From: Sinomicrobium oceani
Lineage (GTDB): Bacteria; Bacteroidota; Bacteroidia; Flavobacteriales; Flavobacteriaceae
Direction: 5' to 3'
NCBI RefSeq assembly: GCF_900119185.1
Contig: NZ_FPJE01000015.1
Location: forward strand, 1-64,000
DNA length: 64,000 nt
Part shown: in pieces, positions 6,596 through 15,937 of the stretch
Layout of the letters: each line of letters opens with the position of its first letter
How positions within the stretch are numbered: the stretch's first letter is position 1
Notes under the pieces: model-generated
Databases searched by the model: none
Told to the model about the DNA's origin: nothing
The model's input: only the letters and a program-made list of their open reading frames with translations
Made by a program: the position numbers and the translations under genes

Positions 6596-8431
6596 CTATT
6601 TCAGTTCGAGAATCATCACGGTCTTGGAAGCTATCGAAATCTCCCCGAGAGACATTTCCTTCCCGGTGATAATATCTGTTCCTTTTTCAAAGCCGTTAAG
6701 GCTTTCCCGGAAACGTCCGGTCTCCACTGTCCGGTTCTCCGTACTGTTATTGATCACAACCATAACCGCATTCGTATCGTTATACCTGAAATAGACATAT
6801 ACATTGTCTTGCGGGAGATAGTGCTTCGTTTTCCCCGAATGTATAACCGGTGTTTGTCTTCTCCATTGGAACAGCTTTGAGGTATAAGCGAAAAACTCAT
6901 TTTGCCTTTTGGTTCGTCCGGAGGCGGTAAACGCATTTTGTTTGTCATCCGGCCATCCTCCCGGGAAATCCTGTCGTATGGCTCCATCGCCCTCATCTTT
7001 GTTCCCGCCCATACCTATTTCACTCCCGTAATACAATTGTGGAATACCCCGTACCGTAGCCAGAATAGCCATGGCCATTTTGTATTTCGCAGGGTCTCCG
7101 CCGTACATGTGATTGAAACGCTGAGTATCGTGATTTTCCGCAAAGACCAACAGGTTATTGATATCGGGATACAGAAAATCATTGACAAAATTCCCGTACA
7201 CTTTTACGATCCCTTTATCCCAGGAAGCTTCATCTTCGTGAAATACGGTACTCAAAGCATCGTGTAGCGTAAAGTCCATCACTGCAGGCAGGTGAGAATT
7301 AAAATCCTGTATGGCACCTATCCTGCTGTCTTTCTGCCAATACGCAATCTGGGCCTGGTCGTGCAGCCAGACCTCTCCGACAACATTGAAATACGGATAT
7401 TCGTCTGTAATGGCTTTGGTCCATGCCGCTATACTTTCTTTATCATTATAGGAATAGGTATCGACCCGGAAACCATCCAGTCCTGCATATTCTATCCACC
7501 ATATAGCATTCTGTATGAGGTAATTCAGCACCAGCGGATTACTTTGGTTAAGATCGGGCATGGTCGAAGTAAACCAACCATCGACGCAATATTTCCTGTC
7601 GATATCCGAAGCATTGGGATCGTACTGTGTTTCCATACGGTAATTGGAGTTGGCATATCCAGGAAACTGATGTATCCAGTCATAAGAAGGCAGGTCCCTG
7701 ATCATCCAGTGTTCTGCCCCCCAGTGATTGGTGACATAGTCCATAACAAGTTTCATATCCTTCTTATGCAATTCGTCGGCCAGGCGTTTGTAATCTTCAT
7801 TGGTCCCATAACGCGGATCTATACGGTACACATCGCTCTGCGCATAGGTATGATAAGAATATTCCGGATCGTTATCCTCAAGTAAAGGCGTGCTCCACAG
7901 CGTTGTAGCCCCCAGCTCCTGAATATAATCGAGATGATCTATGATACCCTGTATATCACCGCCATGACGGCCTCCCTGCTTCGTACGGTCTGCCTGTTCG
8001 GCCGTTTCGGGGCTCGAATCGTTATCAGGGTTGCCGTTGGCAAACCGGTCGGGCATAATGAGATACATCACATCCGAACTATCGAACCCCTTACGCAGGG
8101 CCGATCCTTCATTACGCTTCCGGAATTCGTAGGTATAACGGGACACCTCCCGCTTCCCCTTCTTCAGCCGGAGGACATAGGTCCCTTCGGCCACATCTGT
8201 TGTGCTGATGGTCATGAACAGGTAATTGGCGTTTTCCGTTTTCCGTATATTCGAAATGGTTATCCCATCCATTTCCGGAGTGTAGCGGGCAATGTCCTTT
8301 CCGTAAAGCATGAGTTGCAGTGACTCGCTTTTCATTTCGCTCCACCAGAACGGGGGTTCTACCCTTTCTATATGCTGCGCTCCAAGATGTATGGCATTGC
8401 AACAAAAGAGTATAAGAAATATTTGCTTCAT
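6596..8431 (-). CDS. susA: periplasmic GH13 neopullulanase/cyclomaltodextrinase (SusA-like)
   Basis: This 611-residue protein has a cleavable signal peptide ending AQ at about residue 19. A beta-sandwich N-domain (about 20-105, IERVEPPFWW...) is typical of neopullulanase and cyclomaltodextrinase. The barrel carries MDYVTNHWG (region I), GFRVD (nucleophile D324), VVGEVW (acid/base E353) and FAENHD (D435), all intact. Proteins of this shape degrade imported maltodextrins and cyclodextrins in the periplasm, the role of SusA in the Bacteroides starch system. It lies 30 bp after the GH65 gene and 63 bp before the second GH13 gene. The C-terminal sandwich ends in SKTVMILELK. Confidence 0.93.
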   Translation of the reverse strand: MKQIFLILFCCNAIHLGAQHIERVEPPFWWSEMKSESLQLMLYGKDIARYTPEMDGITISNIRKTENANYLFMTISTTDVAEGTYVLRLKKGKREVSRYTYEFRKRNEGSALRKGFDSSDVMYLIMPDRFANGNPDNDSSPETAEQADRTKQGGRHGGDIQGIIDHLDYIQELGATTLWSTPLLEDNDPEYSYHTYAQSDVYRIDPRYGTNEDYKRLADELHKKDMKLVMDYVTNHWGAEHWMIRDLPSYDWIHQFPGYANSNYRMETQYDPNASDIDRKYCVDGWFTSTMPDLNQSNPLVLNYLIQNAIWWIEYAGLDGFRVDTYSYNDKESIAAWTKAITDEYPYFNVVGEVWLHDQAQIAYWQKDSRIGAIQDFNSHLPAVMDFTLHDALSTVFHEDEASWDKGIVKVYGNFVNDFLYPDINNLLVFAENHDTQRFNHMYGGDPAKYKMAMAILATVRGIPQLYYGSEIGMGGNKDEGDGAIRQDFPGGWPDDKQNAFTASGRTKRQNEFFAYTSKLFQWRRQTPVIHSGKTKHYLPQDNVYVYFRYNDTNAVMVVINNSTENRTVETGRFRESLNGFEKGTDIITGKEMSLGEISIASKTVMILELK

Positions 8432-8461
8432 CTATTCTGTTTTAAGATATTCTACATATTG

Positions 8462-10771
8462 TTACACGGTTACCGGGGTACCGGGATGTACTTCGGTTTT
8501 CCTTCCGTTGATCACGACAGGCACCGGGGTATTCCCGTCCAGCTCAAACTCGGTTCCGGAAGCTTTGACATGAATGCTCAAAAGCTGTCCGCGGAAATTA
8601 ATTTTAAAGGAATAAGCCTTCCACTGTTCCGGTATTTTCGGGCTGAAATGCAATACATCCTCCCGGACACGCATTCCCCCGAACCCTTCTACGATACTCA
8701 TCCAGGTTCCGGCCATCGATGTGATATGACATCCTTCCTTCACTTCCCTGTTGTAATCATCCAGATCCAGACGGGAAGTTCTCAGGTAAAAGGCATACGC
8801 CTGCTCCATCCTGTCGAGACGGGCTGCCTGTATAGAATGCACACAGGGGGAGAGTGAAGATTCGTGAACGGTAAAGGGCTCATAAAAATCAAAATGCTTT
8901 TCCAGTTCCTCCCCGGTAAAGTGGTCTTCGAAAAAATAAAATCCCTGTAACACATCGGCCTGCTTGATATATGGGGAACGTAAAATCCGGTCCCAGGACC
9001 ATTTCTGGTTGAGCGGTCGTTGTGCAGGATCGAGATCAGAAACCCTGATCAATTCCTTATCCAGAAAACCATCCTGCTGCAGATATACCCCATGCGTCTC
9101 CGAGTACGGAAAATACATGGCCTCCCCAACCGCTTTCCATTGTGCTGCTTCTGTGTGTTCTATTCCGGTTTTGGCCGCAATACGGGAAAAATCGGAAACG
9201 TAATGTTTTTTGACCTCTTCCACCTGCTCCGCTGCGTATTCCAGGCACCATTTGGCCACATAATTGGTATACCAGTTGTTATTGACGTTATTTTCATACT
9301 CGTTCGGACCGGTAACTCCCAGGATCACATATTTATTTTTCGCGGTAGAAAATGTAGCCCGCTGGGCCCAGAAGCGGGCAATACCGATAAGTACTTCCAG
9401 ACCTTTCTCCGGAATATAGCTGTAATCGCCCGTGTAGCGGTGATAGTTGTATATGGCATAGGCAATAGCCCCGTTACGGTGAATCTCTTCAAAGGTAATC
9501 TCCCACTCGTTATGACATTCTTCCCCGTTCATCGTTACCATGGGATAAAGCGCAGCCCCATGGCTAAAACCGAGTTTTTCCGCATTTTCTATCGCCTTAT
9601 CAAGCTGGTTATACCTATAAGACAACAGGTTACGTGCCACCTCCTGGTTTTTGGTAACCATGTAGAAAGGCAGGCAATAAGCTTCGGTATCCCAATATGT
9701 ACTTCCTCCGTATTTTTCCCCGGTAAATCCTTTAGGCCCGATGTTGAGGCGGGCGTCTTTACCCAGGTAGGTCTGGTTGAGCTGAAAGATATTGAAACGG
9801 ATCCCCTGCTGGGCTTTGATATCCCCTTCGATAGTAATATCTGCCATGTCCCATATCTCCGCCCATGATTTTTTCTGTATTTCCAGAAGCCGATCATATC
9901 CCTCCTCCACTGCTTTACCGATCACCTCCTGTGCAGCGTGAACCAGCTTATCCTGCGGATGGTTCATAGATGCGGTGTACCCTCCGAATTTCTGCAACCC
10001 TGCTTTTTCCCCTTTCGCGACCGAAATTTCATAGGACAGACTGATCCGGTCATCCCCGGCCTTTTCAGATACGGGTACGGAAGCTATCTCTTCTCCATTC
10101 CGGAAGAGCGTATTGTGCATATAGGTCGCTACATGAAAATGCGTTTTGAAGGTACGGGACACAACAAAAGCTTCCTTTTCCGAGTGCCGGGTTTCGAGTG
10201 GTTCCCAGAACTTCTCGTCCCAGTTGGTATCTTCATTGGTAATCCCGGCATCGACATAGGGGGTAAAGCTGATCTTCGCATCGCGATTAAGCGGTGTTAC
10301 CTCGTACATGATCACCCCGAGCTCATCGTATTCCAGTGAGAGAAAACGCCGGACATCCACCCGGATTTCCGTACCGTTTTGTAAAACAGCTTCGAAAGTG
10401 CGGTGATACCAGCCTTCCTTCATATTCAGTTCTCTCCTGAAATTGCGGATGGCACTGCACTTGTTCAGGTCCAGCTTCTCGCCATTGATCCCGACATCAA
10501 CACCTATCCAGTTGGGGGCATTCAACACTTTGGCAAAATACTCCGGATAACCGTTTTTCCACCAGCCTACCCGCGTTTTATCCGGATAATACACCCCGGC
10601 GATATAACTCCCTTGGAATGTCGGACCCGAATAGGTTTCTTCAAAATTGGCCCGTTGCCCCATGGCGCCATTTCCTATGCTGAATAAGCTTTCGGACGAT
10701 TTTACCCGTTCCTTGTCGAATCCTTCTTCTACGATGGACCATGCTTCGGGAATAATATAATCTTGGTTCAT
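8462..10771 (-). CDS. GH65 glycoside phosphorylase, probably maltose phosphorylase
   Basis: This 769-residue cytoplasmic enzyme without signal peptide has the GH65 layout: a beta-sandwich N-domain, an (alpha/alpha)6 barrel with GGSTYWDTEAY (about 355-365) and NGEECHNEWEITFEE (about 415-429), and a small C-terminal beta domain. Maltose phosphorylases split maltose with phosphate into glucose and beta-glucose-1-phosphate. The next upstream gene is beta-phosphoglucomutase, which uses exactly that product, so maltose is the most likely substrate. Trehalose or kojibiose phosphorylase are the alternatives in this family. It is the central gene of the five-gene operon, 82 bp after pgmB and 30 bp before the GH13 gene. 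Confidence 0.92.
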   Translation of the reverse strand: MNQDYIIPEAWSIVEEGFDKERVKSSESLFSIGNGAMGQRANFEETYSGPTFQGSYIAGVYYPDKTRVGWWKNGYPEYFAKVLNAPNWIGVDVGINGEKLDLNKCSAIRNFRRELNMKEGWYHRTFEAVLQNGTEIRVDVRRFLSLEYDELGVIMYEVTPLNRDAKISFTPYVDAGITNEDTNWDEKFWEPLETRHSEKEAFVVSRTFKTHFHVATYMHNTLFRNGEEIASVPVSEKAGDDRISLSYEISVAKGEKAGLQKFGGYTASMNHPQDKLVHAAQEVIGKAVEEGYDRLLEIQKKSWAEIWDMADITIEGDIKAQQGIRFNIFQLNQTYLGKDARLNIGPKGFTGEKYGGSTYWDTEAYCLPFYMVTKNQEVARNLLSYRYNQLDKAIENAEKLGFSHGAALYPMVTMNGEECHNEWEITFEEIHRNGAIAYAIYNYHRYTGDYSYIPEKGLEVLIGIARFWAQRATFSTAKNKYVILGVTGPNEYENNVNNNWYTNYVAKWCLEYAAEQVEEVKKHYVSDFSRIAAKTGIEHTEAAQWKAVGEAMYFPYSETHGVYLQQDGFLDKELIRVSDLDPAQRPLNQKWSWDRILRSPYIKQADVLQGFYFFEDHFTGEELEKHFDFYEPFTVHESSLSPCVHSIQAARLDRMEQAYAFYLRTSRLDLDDYNREVKEGCHITSMAGTWMSIVEGFGGMRVREDVLHFSPKIPEQWKAYSFKINFRGQLLSIHVKASGTEFELDGNTPVPVVINGRKTEVHPGTPVTV

Positions 10772-10853
10772 TTTCCTGCTTCTTAAATTGGTTTGTATTT
10801 TTCCGGGAAATCTCAGTCAGATCTCCCGTATCATCAGTTTTCTATTTGTGGTT

Positions 10854-11507
10854 TTAGTGCTTTACGGATAGTGATAAAAGTGTTTCCGGGGCTACAGCCG
10901 CAAAACCGGGAAACACATGATCGGCATCTTTGAGGGTTTCGGCTTCCCCGATACCTACACTTACCATACCGGCGCTATTTGCCGCCTCAATGCCGGCTAC
11001 GGAATCTTCAAAAACCGTACAGTCTCCTTGTGGCACACCGATCTGAGCCGCTGCCAGAACAAAAACTTCCGGGTCGGGTTTGGCGGCAGACACGTCATTC
11101 CCATCCACAACCGCATCAAAAAGCGGCATTATACCGGTCTTCTCCAGGATCAGCCTCGCATTTTTACTGGCAGATCCCAGGGCTATCTTTCCTCCGTTTT
11201 CACGCAAAAAATGTAATGCAGGCAATACCCCGGGCAAAACTTCTTCCGTGCCCATGCGGGAAACATAGCCGAGATATTCTTCATTTTTCTGTGTCATCCA
11301 CTGCTGTTTTTGCTCATCTGTAGCCGTGATATCTCCAAGTTCCAGAATAATATCGAGCGAACGGGCCCTGCTCACCCCTTTTAACCGTTCGTTGTCCTCT
11401 ATGGTAAAACCGACCCCGATCTGTGTTGCAAGTTTTTTCCAGGCCAGAAAATGATATTTTGCAGTATCGACGATGACGCCGTCCAGGTCGAAAATAAATC
11501 CTTTCAT
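10854..11507 (-). CDS. pgmB: beta-phosphoglucomutase
   Basis: This 217-residue HAD-superfamily enzyme has FDLDGVIVDTA (nucleophile D8, acid/base D10), a cap domain with KGVSRARSLDIIL, GSASKNARLIL, AAKPDPEVF and the FEDSVAGIEAA motif. Length and motifs fit beta-phosphoglucomutase, which turns beta-glucose-1-phosphate into glucose-6-phosphate through a bisphosphate intermediate. It sits directly before the GH65 phosphorylase, the standard pairing for phosphorolytic maltose use. A 199-bp gap separates it from the MFS gene. No promoter is apparent in that gap, so it is counted in the same operon, but an internal promoter cannot be excluded. Confidence 0.94.
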   Translation of the reverse strand: MKGFIFDLDGVIVDTAKYHFLAWKKLATQIGVGFTIEDNERLKGVSRARSLDIILELGDITATDEQKQQWMTQKNEEYLGYVSRMGTEEVLPGVLPALHFLRENGGKIALGSASKNARLILEKTGIMPLFDAVVDGNDVSAAKPDPEVFVLAAAQIGVPQGDCTVFEDSVAGIEAANSAGMVSVGIGEAETLKDADHVFPGFAAVAPETLLSLSVKH

Positions 11508-11706
11508 CTGTTCGTTTTTATGTAGTGTTCAATAGTCAGATCGAATACACGAACCATGCGGTTCTATGTCATTTCCGAAAACGGTTATGGATTTCGATGC
11601 TGTGTTTTTATTGTGTTTTTTAATCTTGTAATGAAGTTGATATACGTTCCGGACATGAGAACATAACCCTGTCTCTGAGTTTATCCCGATGATTTTTCCT
11701 GTCTCG

Positions 11707-13056
11707 CTATGGGCTTGTCTGTTGTCCGGTTTCATCCACATCCTGCACCCCGAAAACCAGGACAGCAGCAATGAGAAAAGAAACTCCGCTGACCACAATG
11801 GCATATATGGCATTACCTCCATAGAGATATTTCACCATAGGACCGCCAATAAGGGCATTGATAATCTGTGGGATCACGATAAAGAAGTTGAATATCCCCA
11901 TATATACTCCCATTTTTCGCGCAGGTATGGAACCTGCGAGAATAGCATAGGGCATGGCCAGGATGCTGGCCCAGGCAATGCCTATTGCACACATAGCGGG
12001 TATAAGCCAGTATTTGTCTGGTACAAAATAAACAGAGATCAACCCCAGTCCACCGGTAATAAGTGCTATGACATGGGTAGTTTTTCTCCCGACCTTTTTG
12101 GCTATAACGGGCAGAAAAAAAGCAAAAACCGCAGAAACGGCATTGTAAACTCCGAACAGTACCCCAACCCAGTCGCCGGCATCCTGATACAACCGGCTCG
12201 TGGAGTCCTCCAGTGGCAGACCATAGATATGATGCGCAATGGCGGGAGTAGAAAACACCCACATCCCAAACAATCCGAACCAGGAAAAGAATTGTACCCA
12301 ACTCAATTGTATCATGGTCTTTGGCATTTTTGCAAAATCAGAAAATATGGTCAGCAAACCTGCCTTTTCTTCCGGCTCTTCAGGGACATCGGGTTCCATC
12401 AGGGCAAGTTCTTCCGGAGTGTATTCTTTGGTTGTCACTACCGTGACAATAATGCTCACCAGGAGTATGGAAGCTCCGATGACAAAAGACACCAGGAGAT
12501 TCAACGGTACTTTCCCCAGAACAGCTTCATTGGACAGTCCCATCCAGTTGGCCAGTACATAAGGAAGCCACGACCCTACTACAGCTCCTATACCGATGAG
12601 TACGGTCTGAATACTAAACCCAAGCGTCCGCTGGTCCGAAGGTAGATTATCCGCTACCAGGGCACGGAAAGGTTCCATAGCCACATTAAAGGAAGCATCC
12701 ATGATCATCAGCAACCCGGCTCCGACCCATAATGCCGGCAGAAAAGCTACGAAAATATCTGCTCTGGGCATGAGTATCAGCCCTATAGAAGCCAGGATCG
12801 CTCCCGTGAGAAAGAAAGGCCGCCTGCGCCCGAGACGTGTCCAGGTCCTGTCGCTGTAATGCCCTATAACAGGCTGCACCACAAGACCGGTCAGCGGTGC
12901 TACTAACCAAAACCAGGACAACTCATGGATATCTGCCCCGAAGATTTGTAAAATTCTGCTGGCGTTTGCATTCTGGAGAGCAAAACCCATTTGTATTCCC
13001 AGAAAACCGAAACTCATGTTCCAGATCTCCAGAAAACTCAGTTTACGCTTTTTCAT
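11707..13056 (-). CDS. MFS sugar permease (SLC45/GPH-like), probable maltose importer
   Basis: This 449-residue integral membrane protein has about 12 hydrophobic segments. The cytoplasmic loop signature SDRTWTRLGRRRPF after helix 2 is typical of SLC45/GPH-type sugar porters. MFS permeases of this kind lead Bacteroidota maltose operons (as SusB-SusA neighbours or MalP-type) and carry maltose or short maltodextrins from periplasm to cytoplasm in symport with a cation. It is the first gene of the leftward operon, and a perfect 16-bp palindrome at 13202-13217 lies 146 bp upstream. Substrate is inferred from the downstream GH65 and pgmB genes. Confidence 0.9.
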   Translation of the reverse strand: MKKRKLSFLEIWNMSFGFLGIQMGFALQNANASRILQIFGADIHELSWFWLVAPLTGLVVQPVIGHYSDRTWTRLGRRRPFFLTGAILASIGLILMPRADIFVAFLPALWVGAGLLMIMDASFNVAMEPFRALVADNLPSDQRTLGFSIQTVLIGIGAVVGSWLPYVLANWMGLSNEAVLGKVPLNLLVSFVIGASILLVSIIVTVVTTKEYTPEELALMEPDVPEEPEEKAGLLTIFSDFAKMPKTMIQLSWVQFFSWFGLFGMWVFSTPAIAHHIYGLPLEDSTSRLYQDAGDWVGVLFGVYNAVSAVFAFFLPVIAKKVGRKTTHVIALITGGLGLISVYFVPDKYWLIPAMCAIGIAWASILAMPYAILAGSIPARKMGVYMGIFNFFIVIPQIINALIGGPMVKYLYGGNAIYAIVVSGVSFLIAAVLVFGVQDVDETGQQTSP

Positions 13057-13201
13057 TATCGTAATTTTCGTTTATACACTACGATAAGCGTTATCACTTA
13101 TCAAGACTTTTAATCGGGTGAGAAGTAAAACTATAAGTCCTGACGGGTGTAAATATAAAATATTTTTTTGTGGTAAGTTTCTAATTCACAAGTTTTTTTG
13201 C

Positions 13202-13217
13202 ACTACAACGTTGTAGT
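13202..13217. promoter_or_regulatory. LacI-type operator, site 1 (permease operon)
   Basis: ACTACAACGTTGTAGT is a perfect 16-bp palindrome with the central CG step typical of LacI-family operators. It lies between the regulator gene and the permease operon. The half-site ACTACAAC recurs in the sites before both susC genes. On the minus strand a TATATTTA box (rc of 13150-13157) follows about 52 bp from its centre. Confidence 0.75.
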
Positions 13218-13341
13218 AAACCTACGTGTAACAAGGCGACCGGACAACTTCGGAAATACATTGTAGTTTTATTAAACTCTCCCGGTTCTTCCTGTTTTCG
13301 GGGTTCCGGTCATGCCGCTTGCCCTTGTTACGAAGGCTGAT

Positions 13342-14364
13342 TTATTTTTTTGTACTTTCCCGCTCTTTTATGGAAGTCGGTATCACATGGGTACGGCTTG
13401 CTTCATCGTCCATATCATCGTTTTCCAAACGCTGAATAAGCATTTTTGCAGCCATTTCTCCCATCTCCAGCCCGTGCTGATCTACCGTAGTGAGGGTAGG
13501 AAAGGCAAATTGAGATAATATGCCATCTGTAAAGCCTACAAAAGCGATATCTTCCGGAATCTTATATCCTCTTCGCTGTGCTTCTTTCATTGCCGTCACG
13601 GCAAACAATTCGTTAACAGCAAAAACGGCATCGAATTTTTCCGAGTCAAAGAGTTCTGCGATCTGCCGCTCACAATTATCGATATCTTCAATTTTAACGA
13701 TAAGCGATTCGCTCACCGCTTTGCCGGACTGTTTCAGGGCCCGGATATATCCTTCCGTACGCAATTTTCCGACACTCACATAATCTACGGTAGTTAGTAA
13801 TGCGATGTTGTGACAGCCGGTTTCAAGCAAAAAATTCACTGCTTTTTCAGCGCCTTCGATATCATTGATGATCACCTTATCCCCCGGGACCTCCTCCGAG
13901 ACGCGATCGAACATCACCAACGGCATTCCCTGGTCTATGGCTTCCAGAAGATGATGAAAATCTTTTTTCGACTGCGTTTCTTTGGAAAGCGACAATATAA
14001 AACCGTCAATACTCCCGTTAGCCAGTGTCTCCATATTGATCACCTCCTTGTCAAAAGATTCATCGGAAAGACAGACAATAACATTATATCCCGCTTTGTT
14101 AGCCTCTCTTTCGACACCACTGATCACCGTGGTAAAGAAATGATGCACGATCTCCGGAATAATGACCCCTATATTCTTGGTTTTCCTGTTCTTAAGACTA
14201 ATGGCTATGTTATTAGGCTTGTAATTCAGAAGTTTGGCAAAGGCCTGAACCTTTTGTCTGGTATCCAGGCTTATCTCCTTACTGTCGCGAAGTGCTTTGG
14301 ACACCGTAGAAACGGACACATCCAGTTCCCTGGCAATTTGTTTTATGGTAACTTTCTTTTTCAT
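13342..14364 (-). CDS. LacI-family transcriptional regulator of the alpha-glucan locus
   Basis: This is a 340-residue protein. Residues 5-50 form the LacI DNA-binding domain (VTIKQIARELDVSVSTVSKAL, followed by the hinge helix near PNNIAISLKN). The rest is a periplasmic-binding-protein-like sugar sensor domain (KNIGVIIPEIVHHFFTTVISG..., DGFILSLSKE, DVAFVGFTDG-like end). It lies between the permease operon and the GH16 gene, in the middle of the locus. The palindromes at 13202, 15765 and 23484 carry the central CG expected for this family and are its likely targets. Their placement upstream of the promoters of both susC genes would suit activation rather than simple blocking, but this is inference. 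Effector is probably maltose or a maltodextrin. Confidence 0.93.
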   Translation of the reverse strand: MKKKVTIKQIARELDVSVSTVSKALRDSKEISLDTRQKVQAFAKLLNYKPNNIAISLKNRKTKNIGVIIPEIVHHFFTTVISGVEREANKAGYNVIVCLSDESFDKEVINMETLANGSIDGFILSLSKETQSKKDFHHLLEAIDQGMPLVMFDRVSEEVPGDKVIINDIEGAEKAVNFLLETGCHNIALLTTVDYVSVGKLRTEGYIRALKQSGKAVSESLIVKIEDIDNCERQIAELFDSEKFDAVFAVNELFAVTAMKEAQRRGYKIPEDIAFVGFTDGILSQFAFPTLTTVDQHGLEMGEMAAKMLIQRLENDDMDDEASRTHVIPTSIKERESTKK

Positions 14365-14482
14365 CTGTCTGCAATTTATACCTGAAAAATACCAGGCATA
14401 CAGGATCGGGGATATCTACGATATAAAAGAAAAGTCTCAAAAAAACACAGCTTTCGTAGCTTCCCCAAAAAAACCTTGTTTA

Positions 14483-14490
14483 CAAAGATA
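14483..14490 (-). promoter_or_regulatory. -7 box upstream of the LacI-type regulator
   Basis: TATCTTTG on the minus strand is a full TAnnTTTG match, about 119 bp before the regulator start. A short palindrome TAACGTTA (14525-14532) about 38 bp upstream of it could be a weak self-operator. Both are tentative. The rest of 14365-14575 shows nothing recognisable. Confidence 0.35.
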
Positions 14491-14575
14491 CCGCTTCTTT
14501 TACAAATCGTATCCCTTTATAAATTAACGTTACCAAAAGCCGCAGAACCGCAGTACAGGCAAAAACAAACCGGGA

Positions 14576-15346
14576 TCAGGGCCGGAATTCGAAAGATTTT
14601 ATGACCAGCTCTACTTCTGCTGTGTCCGAGGGCGCGAGAGCATCGAACAACCACAGGTTCATATGCACGGGCATGGCCACCTGCGGAACATCAAATCCTG
14701 ACGGGGTCTGCCATTGAAAAAAAGCATTCCGGGAGGCTTCCGTATGCCCGTGAAAGCCACTGAAAGCTACGTATTGATTGCTCCTCGTAAAACGATACGT
14801 CGTGTAAGAACCGTTCAGGGAAAGTTCGTTCGTATACGATACTCTCGACTGTCCGCTGGGATATTCCGGATACACGGTGTAGTTAAAATTATGCCATTGA
14901 TCGTTTCCCCAACGGGCAAATTCGATATCGACCTCATCGTAACCGTCATACTGCCAGTCCCGGTAGTCGAAAAGACCGAAAACAATATTCTTGTCGAGCT
15001 GGTCCACACGCCCCTCTACCTGCCATACATAGGTTCCGTAACCAAAACTGCTTACCGAACTCACCTCGGCACAGGTCCAGCGTCCATCCGTTCCGCGACG
15101 GATCTTTAAATGCAGTTTTCCCTCTTCATCTACCCATACATTATCACTGTCCCAATAATTGTTCATCGGTCCTGTAGGTTGCTCCGCGTGTTTTACATTC
15201 CAGTAATATCCGCTGAATTGTATCGTATTCTGAACTGCCATATATAATTCTTCCGAAGATAAAGCATCCGGTTCATCCGAAACATCCTGTTTATTACAGG
15301 ATAAAAAGAGAAGCCAGAAGAAACTTAATAGTACTGTTTTTTTCAT
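14576..15346 (-). CDS. GH16-type glucanase-like lipoprotein
   Basis: This 256-residue lipoprotein has a signal ending FLSC (C17), followed by NKQDVSDEPD, an acidic tract like the surface-export signal. The domain is a concanavalin-A-like jelly roll with the GH16 catalytic motif E138-V-D140-I-E142 (YDEVDIEF) intact. GH16 enzymes act on beta-glucans and galactans such as laminarin, lichenan, agar or carrageenan, so it is out of place among alpha-glucan enzymes. It is transcribed leftward, away from susC, and its start is 592 bp from the susC start. A degenerate site around 15393-15408 resembles the LacI operator. Substrate cannot be assigned; a non-canonical alpha-glucan binding role is possible. 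Confidence 0.78.
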   Translation of the reverse strand: MKKTVLLSFFWLLFLSCNKQDVSDEPDALSSEELYMAVQNTIQFSGYYWNVKHAEQPTGPMNNYWDSDNVWVDEEGKLHLKIRRGTDGRWTCAEVSSVSSFGYGTYVWQVEGRVDQLDKNIVFGLFDYRDWQYDGYDEVDIEFARWGNDQWHNFNYTVYPEYPSGQSRVSYTNELSLNGSYTTYRFTRSNQYVAFSGFHGHTEASRNAFFQWQTPSGFDVPQVAMPVHMNLWLFDALAPSDTAEVELVIKSFEFRP

Positions 15347-15764
15347 GATGAGCAGGTTATTAGGTTATGATTTAGAAAGGGCTTAAGGATGATCAATAAC
15401 GTTTTTACTTGATAAATTATGCATAAAATTCATGCTTTTCTCTGATCGGTTTTTATTTTTTTTGGGATCATTTTACAAACAAACCAACCGCTTTTAAGCA
15501 GCCGCAAAATACTCTTCTATAGCTTCCGACGCATTAAAGAATAAATTTTCGTTAAAAATACGTAAAAACTTACACGAAATACTGTTTTAGTCTTTGAAAA
15601 CTTATTTTTCCCTTTTGAAAAGCGGATGAAAAATACAAGGAAAAGCTCTAATCATATTAACATTATATTAATCTCTCCTCCACAAGAGACTTAAAAATTG
15701 TTACATCATCAATTTTAACATGTAAAAACTGATGATCATACCAAAAAAGAGAAAAGTTGTCCAC

Positions 15765-15780
15765 ACGAAAACGTTGTAAT
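15765..15780. promoter_or_regulatory. LacI-type operator, site 2 (first susC)
   Basis: ACGAAAACGTTGTAAT. Its reverse complement, ATTACAACGTTTTCGT, matches site 3 (23484-23499) at 15 of 16 bases, and it shares the ACAACGTT core with the perfect palindrome at 13202. Its centre lies about 43 bp upstream of the susC -7 box. Confidence 0.7.
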
Positions 15781-15793
15781 AGATCTTCGTCAG

Positions 15794-15823
15794 TTTGCTT
15801 AACCTAAAATTTACATAGCTTTA
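15794..15823 (+). promoter_or_regulatory. promoter of the first susC operon
   Basis: TTTG (15794-15797), then 18 bp, then TAGCTTTA (15816-15823), a 7-of-8 match to the -7 consensus TAnnTTTG. The operator-like site 15765-15780 ends 13 bp before the -33 box. Confidence 0.5.
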
Positions 15824-15937
15824 GCTCCGAGAAGTAAAATTATAAGCCTGATTTTTAATTAAATCAACAAAAAACCGACACGAAAAATACATAAAACCAA
15901 TATTCGTGTTCGCTTTAAAATCAAATCTATCTACAGC

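Larger units (their letters stand above)
15347..15937. other. 591-bp intergenic control region between GH16 gene and susC
   Basis: AT-rich, without a plausible gene. It holds a weak operator-like stretch (about 15393-15408), the strong operator-like site 15765-15780, the susC promoter 15794-15823 and a 5' leader of roughly 110 nt before susC. Nothing recognisable was found between about 15410 and 15760. Confidence 0.6.

Noticed and set aside
13083-13095. GATAA-GCG-TTATC as a fourth regulator site
   Set aside because: It is an odd-length palindrome without the ACAACGTT core of the other three sites, so it does not fit the same protein.
15393-15408. TCAATAACGTTTTTAC before the GH16 gene as a full LacI operator
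   Set aside because: Only about 10 of 16 positions agree with the other sites, which is too weak in AT-rich DNA to claim.
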